From: Phocaeicola_A sp963643925
Lineage (GTDB): Bacteria > Bacteroidota > Bacteroidia > Bacteroidales > Bacteroidaceae
Direction of reading: 5' to 3'
Length of the DNA: 64,000 nt
Assembly: GCA_963643925.1 (NCBI GenBank)
Contig: CAVINS010000003.1
Span: forward strand, 1 to 64,000
Part shown: positions 57,965 through 64,000 of the stretch, piece after piece
Layout of the letters: the number at the start of each line of letters is the position of its first letter
How positions within the stretch are numbered: the stretch's first letter is position 1
The notes under the pieces: model-generated
What the model saw: only the letters and a program-made list of their open reading frames with translations
What the model was told of the DNA's origin: nothing
Databases searched by the model: none
Position numbers and translations under genes: made by a program

Positions 57965-59311
57965 CTACTTTTTTATCCGGAACTTATCGCGCTTCATCAG
58001 CCATCTATAGACCGCAACGCAAATGATGACCGAAACCAACGAACCTGCCGGCGATGCTATGCCCATGGGGAATAGCGTGTCGGGGTACATCTCCGAGGCA
58101 AAGTACGACAGCGGGATGCGGGCGCATACGATGGAGAGGAAGTTGTGACAGAACGAGATGATGGAGTAGCCGCAAGCCGTGAACAGTCCGCTGTAGCAGA
58201 AGTGGATGCCGGCGAACAGACAGTCCCACGAATAGCTTTGCAGATACTCCCCGCCGAGAACAATCACCTTATCGTCGTCGGTAAACAGGCGTACTGCCTC
58301 CTCCGGGATGAACTGGAAGAGGACACCCACCACCATTCCATACACCACACAGACGCCGATGGAGTATCTTAGGGTCGTCAGTGCCCGTTCTGTCTTGCCG
58401 GCTCCGATGTTCTGTGCCGAGATGGCCGACACGGTAGAAAGCATGGCCGACGGGATGATGAACAACAGACCGATGAACTTCTCCACAATGCCCACCGCGG
58501 CTGCGTCGTTCAGTCCGCGTCCGTTGGCGATGATCATGATGGCCATGAATGCCACCTGTATGAATCCGTCCTGCATAGCCACCGGAATGCCTATCTTCAG
58601 TATCTGCGACAGCGTTCCCTTCTGGGGCTTCAGGTCCTTGCGGGTGATGGTGAACATCGACTTCTGGCGCCGGATGGCCACGTAGGCGAAGATGACGCTG
58701 CACATTTGCGATAGTGTAGTGGCCAGTGCCGCACCGGCGGCTCCCATGCCGAACAGTCCGATGAGCAGATAGTCGAGCGCGATGTTCACCACGCAGGCGA
58801 CGGCGATGAAGTACATCGGACTCTTCGAGTCGCCCAACCCCCTGAAGATGGAAGCGATGATGTTGTAGACTACGATGAACGGTATGCCGATGAAGCAGAT
58901 GGTGAGGTAAGCCACCGTCTCGGTGATGGCCTCGGTGGGCGTGTCCATCATCCGCACGATGCCGTCGCAGGCCAACAGCAAGATGACGGCCAGCACGACG
59001 GACAATCCCATGAACAGCGTGATGGTGTTGCCTATCGTACGCGATGTCTGCTCCCGGTCGTTGGCCCCCACCGTGTGCGCGGTGCGCACCGTGGTTCCCA
59101 TGGCCAGACCGATGATGATGACCGTGAACATGTGCATCACCTGTGCCCCGTTGGACACCGCTGTTGTACTGTCCACCCCACAATACTGTCCGATGACGAA
59201 CAGGTCCGCCAGTCCGTACAGTATCTGAAGGAAATAGGATAACATATAAGGTAAGGCGAAATACACAATGTTGCGCATTACGCCCCCTTGGGTCAAGTTT
59301 TTACCTTCCAT
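57965..59311 (-). CDS. MATE-family multidrug/cation efflux transporter
   Basis: This 448-residue inner-membrane protein has about 12 hydrophobic segments in two related halves: the first begins NIVYFALPYMLSYFLQILYGLADLFVIGQY and the second IPVAMQDGFIQVAFMAIMIIANGRG. This is typical of the NorM/DinF superfamily, which exports organic cations or drugs using H+ or Na+ gradients. The substrate cannot be deduced. It is 39 bp downstream of purN on the same strand and is probably co-transcribed with it. Confidence 0.9.
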   Translation of the reverse strand: MEGKNLTQGGVMRNIVYFALPYMLSYFLQILYGLADLFVIGQYCGVDSTTAVSNGAQVMHMFTVIIIGLAMGTTVRTAHTVGANDREQTSRTIGNTITLFMGLSVVLAVILLLACDGIVRMMDTPTEAITETVAYLTICFIGIPFIVVYNIIASIFRGLGDSKSPMYFIAVACVVNIALDYLLIGLFGMGAAGAALATTLSQMCSVIFAYVAIRRQKSMFTITRKDLKPQKGTLSQILKIGIPVAMQDGFIQVAFMAIMIIANGRGLNDAAAVGIVEKFIGLLFIIPSAMLSTVSAISAQNIGAGKTERALTTLRYSIGVCVVYGMVVGVLFQFIPEEAVRLFTDDDKVIVLGGEYLQSYSWDCLFAGIHFCYSGLFTACGYSIISFCHNFLSIVCARIPLSYFASEMYPDTLFPMGIASPAGSLVSVIICVAVYRWLMKRDKFRIKK

Positions 59312-59350
59312 TTAATTGAATATGTATTGTTGTATGTTCCGCTATTGTTG

Positions 59351-59926
59351 CTACAGTATCTCCAGTGCCAGCTCTATCACTTGCGGATAATGTTCGTACT
59401 CCAAAGCGTGCACTTTCGTGGCCACATCCTCGGGTGTGTCCGTTGGTTCCACAGCGCAGACGGCCTGGAACAGCATGCGTCCCTTGTCGAACTCCTTATT
59501 TATATAATGTATACTGATGCCTGTTTGTTTCTCGCCCGCAGTCACCACGGCCTCGTGCACGTGCATTCCGTACATCCCCTTGCCGCCGAACTTCGGCAGC
59601 AGGGCGGGGTGAATGTTCAGTATGCGTTGCGGGTATGCATCCGTCATGCAGTCCGGAATCCTCAGCAGGAAACCTGCCAGCACGATGAGGTCGACGTGAG
59701 AGTCCTGTAACAGCTTCACTATCTCCTCTCCCTCCTTCCATGCCTCTTTGGGGAAAAAGCGGCACGGGACGTTCAGTACTTTAGCCCTTGTCACCACGTA
59801 CGCGTCCTGCTTGTTGGTCAACACCCATTTCACTTCCACGTCATTGTTTTTCTCCTGGAAGTAACGGATTATATTCTCCGCGTTTGTCCCCGAACCCGAG
59901 GCTAAAATTGCTATGTTCTTGCCCAT
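59351..59926 (-). CDS. purN: Phosphoribosylglycinamide formyltransferase
   Basis: This 191-residue enzyme uses 10-formyl-tetrahydrofolate to formylate GAR in purine synthesis. The N-terminal IAILASGSGTNAENIIRYF binds the nucleotide, LNIHPALLPKFGGKG contains the catalytic His region, and the folate-site residues HYINKEFDKGRMLFQ follow; the Asp of the usual Asn-His-Asp triad sits in DKGR. Divergent from acpP across 150 bp, with a MATE gene behind. Confidence 0.94.
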   Translation of the reverse strand: MGKNIAILASGSGTNAENIIRYFQEKNNDVEVKWVLTNKQDAYVVTRAKVLNVPCRFFPKEAWKEGEEIVKLLQDSHVDLIVLAGFLLRIPDCMTDAYPQRILNIHPALLPKFGGKGMYGMHVHEAVVTAGEKQTGISIHYINKEFDKGRMLFQAVCAVEPTDTPEDVATKVHALEYEHYPQVIELALEIL

Positions 59927-59993
59927 AAATCGCTGATTTAATGCACAGGTATATTAAAATTGTGCAACCCGAGTGCATTTAATTATCCATTTA

Positions 59994-60025
59994 TTTGTTT
60001 AGTCCACCGAATCTTTCTTACTTTG
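59994..60025 (+). promoter_or_regulatory. Promoter of acpP-fabF-rnc
   Basis: TTTG (59994-59997), a 20-bp spacer and TTACTTTG (60018-60025), one base off the -7 consensus. The ATG is at 60077. Confidence 0.65.
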
Positions 60026-60076
60026 CACCGCAAAAATATAGAATAAAAATCAATTATTAATTAAAAATCAAGAATT

Positions 60077-60313
60077 ATGTCTGAAATTGAATCAAGAGTT
60101 AAGTCAATTATTGTTGATAAATTAGGCGTAGAAGAATCAGAGGTTACAAACGAAGCTAGCTTCACGAACGATCTCGGCGCAGACTCTTTGGATACTGTAG
60201 AATTGATCATGGAGTTTGAGAGAGAGTTCGGTCTCTCTATCCCTGACGATCAAGCAGAGAAGATTTCAACTGTAGGCGACGCTGTTTCTTATATCGAAGC
60301 AAACGCTAAGTAA
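60077..60313 (+). CDS. acpP: Acyl carrier protein
   Basis: This 78-residue acidic four-helix protein carries acyl chains during fatty-acid synthesis. The phosphopantetheine attachment site is Ser37 in GADSLDTVEL. It begins MSEIESRVKSIIVDKLGV. It is followed by fabF after 15 bp, the usual order. Confidence 0.97.
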   Translation: MSEIESRVKSIIVDKLGVEESEVTNEASFTNDLGADSLDTVELIMEFEREFGLSIPDDQAEKISTVGDAVSYIEANAK

Positions 60314-60328
60314 ATCCATTTCATAAGT

Positions 60329-61591
60329 ATGGAATTAAAAAGAGTGGTAGTAACAGGCCTTGGTGCATTGACCCCTGTTGGCAACACTGCTCCTGAGACA
60401 TGGAACAGTCTGATTAACGGAGTTAGTGGGGCAGGGCCTATTACTCGTTTCGACGCATCTCAGTTCAAGACCCAGTTTGCTTGTGAGGTGAAGAACTTCA
60501 ATGTGAACGACTTCATCGACCGTAAGGAAGCTCGCAAGATGGACCTGTACACGCAGTATGCCATTGTGGTGGCCAAAGAGGCTGTTGCAGACTCTGGACT
60601 GGATGTGGAGAAAGAAGATTTGAACAGAATCGGTGTTATCTATGGCGTCGGTATCGGCGGTATGCAGACCTTTCAGGATGAGATAGGCAACTATGCTGTA
60701 CACAAAGATATGGGCCCAAGATTCAACCCCTTCTTCATACCGAAGATGATTGCTGACATTTGCGCCGGGCAGATTTCCATCCTGTATGGATTCCATGGTC
60801 CCAACTATGTCACCTCTTCGGCCTGTGCTTCTTCGTCGAATGCCATTGCCGATGCTTTCAACCTCATCCGTTTGGGCAAGGCAAACGCCATCGTAGCCGG
60901 TGGCGCCGAGGCAGCCATCTTCGAAGGTGGTGTGGGTGGTTTCAATGCTATGCATGCCCTCTCTACCCGCAACGACGATCCTAAAGGTGCCAGCCGTCCA
61001 TTCAGTGCGAGCCGTGATGGTTTCGTGATGGCCGAAGGCGCTGGATGCCTCATCCTAGAGGAACTGGAACATGCCAAGGCTCGTGGAGCCAAGATTTATG
61101 CCGAAATAGCTGGTGCGGGCATGAGTGCTGACGCATATCACCTCACTGCTTCTCATCCCGAAGGACTGGGCGCCCGTCTGGTGATGTCCAATGCTCTCGA
61201 AGATGCCGGTATGAAGCCCGAGGACATCGATTACATCAATGTGCACGGTACCTCCACATCCGTAGGTGACATCTCCGAGTGCAAGGCTATCAAGGCCCTC
61301 TTTGGTGAGCATGCCTACAAGCTGAACATCAGCTCCACCAAGTCCATGACCGGTCACCTCCTCGGTGCCGCAGGTGCTGTTGAGGCCTTGACTTGTGTAA
61401 TGTCTGTGAAGAACGATATCGTTCCTCCGACAATCAACCATGCCGATGGTGACGATGACGAGAACATCGACTATAACATGAACTTCACTTTTAACAAAGC
61501 GCAACGTCGTGTTGTCAATGCCGCCCTCTCGAACACATTCGGTTTCGGTGGTCACAACGCATGTCTAATCGTTAAGAAATACGCTGAATAA
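60329..61591 (+). CDS. fabF: 3-oxoacyl-ACP synthase II
   Basis: This 420-residue condensing enzyme elongates acyl-ACP with malonyl-ACP. The active-site cysteine is Cys166 (TSSACASSS), with HGTST and KSMTGHLLGAAG giving the two histidines and the lysine. The N-terminal ELKRVVVTGLGALTPVG and the C-terminal GFGGHNACLI are standard for FabF. It lies between acpP and rnc; the rnc GTG start follows the stop by 3 bp. Confidence 0.97.
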   Translation: MELKRVVVTGLGALTPVGNTAPETWNSLINGVSGAGPITRFDASQFKTQFACEVKNFNVNDFIDRKEARKMDLYTQYAIVVAKEAVADSGLDVEKEDLNRIGVIYGVGIGGMQTFQDEIGNYAVHKDMGPRFNPFFIPKMIADICAGQISILYGFHGPNYVTSSACASSSNAIADAFNLIRLGKANAIVAGGAEAAIFEGGVGGFNAMHALSTRNDDPKGASRPFSASRDGFVMAEGAGCLILEELEHAKARGAKIYAEIAGAGMSADAYHLTASHPEGLGARLVMSNALEDAGMKPEDIDYINVHGTSTSVGDISECKAIKALFGEHAYKLNISSTKSMTGHLLGAAGAVEALTCVMSVKNDIVPPTINHADGDDDENIDYNMNFTFNKAQRRVVNAALSNTFGFGGHNACLIVKKYAE

Positions 61592-61594
61592 GCT

Positions 61595-62713
61595 GTGTTT
61601 CGAACAGATTATATAGAAAAGGTAAGACTTCTTTTCCGCAAGGAGAGGGAGTCTTATCTTCGTTTATACGAAATCCTCGGGTTCTATCCCCATACACTTC
61701 GTTACTACAAGGAGGCCTTCCTCCACAAGTCCATCATCGTGCGTGGCGACAAAGGCCACCTCGTCAACAACGAGCGGTTGGAGTTTCTGGGTGATGCCAT
61801 CCTCGACGCCATCGTGGCGGACATTGTCTATAAACATTTCGAGGGCAAGCACGAAGGGTTCCTTACCAATGCACGCTCCAAGATTGTGCAGCGCGATACG
61901 CTCAACCGTGTGGCTGTTGCTATCGGTCTCGATAAGATGATTTCGCAGTCGCCTCATGGCAGCAACCACAACAGTTACATCTACGGCAATGCTTTCGAAG
62001 CCTTGGTGGGGGCTATCTACCTCGACCGCGGCTACGACTACTGCATGCGCTTCATGGAGGAACGCATCCTGGGTCATCACATCAATCTCAACAAGACCGC
62101 TTACAAGGAGGTGAACTTCAAGTCGAAGCTCATCGAGTGGGGACAGAAGAACCGCGTGTCAGTGGATTATGTCCTCGTAGACCAATCGTCGGACATCAGC
62201 AGCCCTGTGTTCCACACCGAGGTGCGCATCGAAGGTCTGACGGCAGGCGAGGGTACCGGCTACTCCAAGAAGGAGAGTCAACAAGTGGCCTCCAAGCGTG
62301 CCATGCAGAAACTGAAGGACTCTGCCTTCCTCGATTCCGTCTATGCTGCCAAGGAGCAACGCTCCGCCGCAGAGCAAGGGATAGTGGAGCAGGATACTGC
62401 ATCAGCAGAACAGCAACCTCTGTCGGTTGACGAATTTCCCTTGTCTCTCTCTGAGGAGTTGGCTCTTTGCGCTGATGAGCAAGAGACTCTGTCTGTAGCC
62501 GGTGAATCTTTCTCTGCCGAGAACGTGATGCAAAACGCTGAGGTTTTATCACCGGCAATGGATGTGCAATCTTCGTCCGATGAACCCTCGCAACCATCCG
62601 ATAGTAACTCTCAGCGTCGTTCGTCTAAAGATAGTGAGGCGGCCGCAACCTTGTCCCGACAGGACAGAGAGTCGCGCATTAACGACGCCATGGAGGCTGC
62701 CTACCTGGACTGA
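61595..62713 (+). CDS. rnc: Ribonuclease III with long C-terminal extension
   Basis: This 372-residue enzyme cuts double-stranded RNA in rRNA processing. The catalytic domain (about 20-160) has the signature NERLEFLGDAIL (residues 59-70) and GNAFEALVGAIYLDRG; the dsRNA-binding domain spans about 173-241 (FKSKLIEWGQ...GTGYSKKESQQVASKRAMQKLKD). A tail of about 130 residues (243-372), acidic and low complexity (rich in Ser, Glu, Ala, Gln), is far beyond the usual 230-250 residue length. Start is GTG at 61595, 3 bp after the fabF stop; the FRTDYIEKVRLLFRKERESY region supports it. Confidence 0.92.
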   Translation: MFRTDYIEKVRLLFRKERESYLRLYEILGFYPHTLRYYKEAFLHKSIIVRGDKGHLVNNERLEFLGDAILDAIVADIVYKHFEGKHEGFLTNARSKIVQRDTLNRVAVAIGLDKMISQSPHGSNHNSYIYGNAFEALVGAIYLDRGYDYCMRFMEERILGHHINLNKTAYKEVNFKSKLIEWGQKNRVSVDYVLVDQSSDISSPVFHTEVRIEGLTAGEGTGYSKKESQQVASKRAMQKLKDSAFLDSVYAAKEQRSAAEQGIVEQDTASAEQQPLSVDEFPLSLSEELALCADEQETLSVAGESFSAENVMQNAEVLSPAMDVQSSSDEPSQPSDSNSQRRSSKDSEAAATLSRQDRESRINDAMEAAYLD

Positions 62714-62791
62714 ACCTTCTCTGTAGCCCTGGCCGTAAGCCAATCAACCGCTTTTAACTTGTGGAACTTAATACATAAGTACCCATATATA

Positions 62792-62828
62792 ATACAGAGG
62801 CTCCCCGTTTCCGGAAAGCCTCATGTAT
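62792..62828. terminator. Terminator between rnc and the esterase gene
   Basis: ATACAGAGGCT (62792-62802) pairs with AGCCTCATGTAT (62817-62828) with one bulged base over a 14-nt loop. It lies between two convergent genes. T-runs on either side are weak, so confidence is moderate. Confidence 0.55.
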
Positions 62829-62886
62829 CGTTTGTTGTCCTTCGGTACTAGTCTATTGATAGCGTGTGTCTGCCTAGGAGGGAGCA

Positions 62887-63999
62887 TCACTTCTTGAACA
62901 GATGCGGGATGAACTCGTTGAGGCAACGTCGCCAGGTGAGCCACTCGTGGGCAGTGCCTTGCGAGGTGTATTGGTGCACGTCGATACCCAAGTCGCGCAA
63001 GCTCTTCACCAACTGGTTGGTACCCATGTTCTCCTCGGTGCCACTGCCTAGGAAGAGGTAGTGTACGCGTTTGTTGAAGCTTTCGGCATCGCGGAATACA
63101 CCATCGAAGGCGTCACGCACGTTCAGACCGAAGATGGCTCCACTGAACCCACCGATGTAGGAGAACTTGTCCAGGTTGGTGAGCGTGATGTCGAAAGTCT
63201 GTTTGCCACCCCACGAGAGTCCTGCCATAGCGCGGTGTTCGCGGTCGGTATAGGTGCGGAAGGTCTTATCGATCATCGGTATCAGATCCTCTATCACCAG
63301 ACGGCCGAACGAGCTTCCATAGAGTTCGCGCTCGGCGTTCACATCCTTGCCTGGACGTGGGCGGAAGCCTACCTCTACATCACCGCTTTCCATCACCACA
63401 ATCATCGGCACGCACTTGCCGGCGGCAATCTGATTGTCGAGGATGTTGTACATATAGCCCTGTGTGCTCCAACCTGTCTCGTCCTCGCCCATACCATGCT
63501 GCAGGTAGAGCACAGGGTAGCGCTTCTTGCTTTTTGTCTCGTAGTCGGCAGGGGTGTAGACCACGCAACGGCGGAACCGCTCCTGTGTGGTGGAGTAGTA
63601 GGTGATGGTGCGCACCTGTCCGTGCGGCACGTTCTGCGTGCGATAATAGTCGCCCTCCGGGCCTTCGGGCACCTCGATGCCACCGGCCATGCGGCTGCAA
63701 CCGAAGTAAGTGGTCGTCATGGGGTCAATCACAGAGAATCCGTCAACGAGCAGGAAGTAGTAGTGGAATCCTACCACGAGCGGGTCGGTCTTCACGGTCC
63801 ACCATCCGGTCACGTCTTTGTTCATGTCGTACCTCTTGCTGCAGATATCCACCTGCAGGCGCTTCACCTGAGGCGCAAAGATGCGGAAGTAGGCGCGGTT
63901 GTCGCTGTCCAGGCGAGGAAACTCACACCCGTGCATGTTGCTGCTGGCAGGAGCTGTGGACTTCAGCACATCCTCCATGGTGGGGAGATTCTTGCCCAT
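62887..63999 (-). CDS. Esterase with N-terminal CBM48-like domain (5' end probably cut by the window edge)
   Basis: The visible 370 residues have an N-terminal beta-sandwich (about 25-105, YFRIFAPQVKRLQVDI), typical of the CBM48-like module in Bacteroides esterases, and an alpha/beta-hydrolase domain (about 130-370) similar to feruloyl or acetyl-xylan esterases (XynZ-like). The catalytic Ser262 is in GLSWGG and the His is likely in GTAHEW near residue 345. It lacks a visible signal peptide; the ATG at 63999 is only one base from the window end, so the true start could lie beyond. Plant-polysaccharide deacylation is the likely role. Confidence 0.82.
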   Translation of the reverse strand: MGKNLPTMEDVLKSTAPASSNMHGCEFPRLDSDNRAYFRIFAPQVKRLQVDICSKRYDMNKDVTGWWTVKTDPLVVGFHYYFLLVDGFSVIDPMTTTYFGCSRMAGGIEVPEGPEGDYYRTQNVPHGQVRTITYYSTTQERFRRCVVYTPADYETKSKKRYPVLYLQHGMGEDETGWSTQGYMYNILDNQIAAGKCVPMIVVMESGDVEVGFRPRPGKDVNAERELYGSSFGRLVIEDLIPMIDKTFRTYTDREHRAMAGLSWGGKQTFDITLTNLDKFSYIGGFSGAIFGLNVRDAFDGVFRDAESFNKRVHYLFLGSGTEENMGTNQLVKSLRDLGIDVHQYTSQGTAHEWLTWRRCLNEFIPHLFKK

Positions 64000-64000
64000 C

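Overview
The window looks like a chromosomal segment from a Bacteroides-type gut bacterium (order Bacteroidales, probably Bacteroidaceae). The evidence is a SusC/SusD outer-membrane pair with a FecR anti-sigma factor and an ECF sigma factor, a NigD-like lipoprotein, an ArgF of the N-succinylornithine type (Pro at residue 90), Bacteroides-type promoters (TTG or TTTG, about 19-20 bp, then TAnnTTTG), and the absence of purine-rich ribosome binding sites. I see no rRNA, tRNA, CRISPR array, insertion sequence or prophage. A run of 10 Ns at 40603-40612 marks an assembly join.

Layout. 1-9.3 kb is metabolic: a gamma-carbonic-anhydrase-like protein and Xaa-Pro aminopeptidase (minus strand), an XRE/cupin regulator coupled to an acyl-CoA synthetase, a DUF2007 protein, then proB-proA-argF'. 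9.3-19 kb is a nutrient-uptake locus: a minus-strand operon TlpA2-FecR-SusC-SusD-TlpA1 with a divergent ECF sigma gene. 19-24.1 kb is a minus-strand envelope group (PASTA protein, RluD, Ddl, acyltransferase, NigD-like lipoprotein) plus rpmH. 24.3-28.4 kb carries efp, a GT2 glycosyltransferase, radC, a SufT-like DUF59 protein, lpxH and a DUF3467 protein.

28.7-46.8 kb is one long co-directional ribosomal region: rpsL-rpsG-fusA, the S10/spc genes rpsJ to rplO, secY-map-infA-rpmJ, then rpsM-rpsK-rpsD-rpoA-rplQ, closed by a terminator. No tuf gene lies in it. 47-49.8 kb has a secreted TIM-barrel protein, a lipoprotein nitroreductase and pdxB. 49.9-57.9 kb is an envelope glycolipid region: DUF4254, a GT9 heptosyltransferase-like enzyme, an LpxL-like acyltransferase, a minus-strand glycosyltransferase, then an ArnT-like GT, a DPM1-like GT2 and an internally duplicated LAB_N membrane protein. 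The last three look like a polyprenyl-phosphate-sugar glycosylation module. RNase H, a MATE exporter, purN, acpP-fabF-rnc and a truncated esterase complete the window.

The least explained feature is a set of intergenic arrays of about 22-bp tandem units. Each unit carries two different dyads about 11 bp apart. Two five-unit arrays (129-238 and 52777-52886) share one sequence family and are built from a small set of interchangeable 7-nt words. Two three-unit arrays (23765-23832 and 25026-25089) have the same geometry but different sequence. All four lie in gaps that contain or adjoin the 3' end of a gene.
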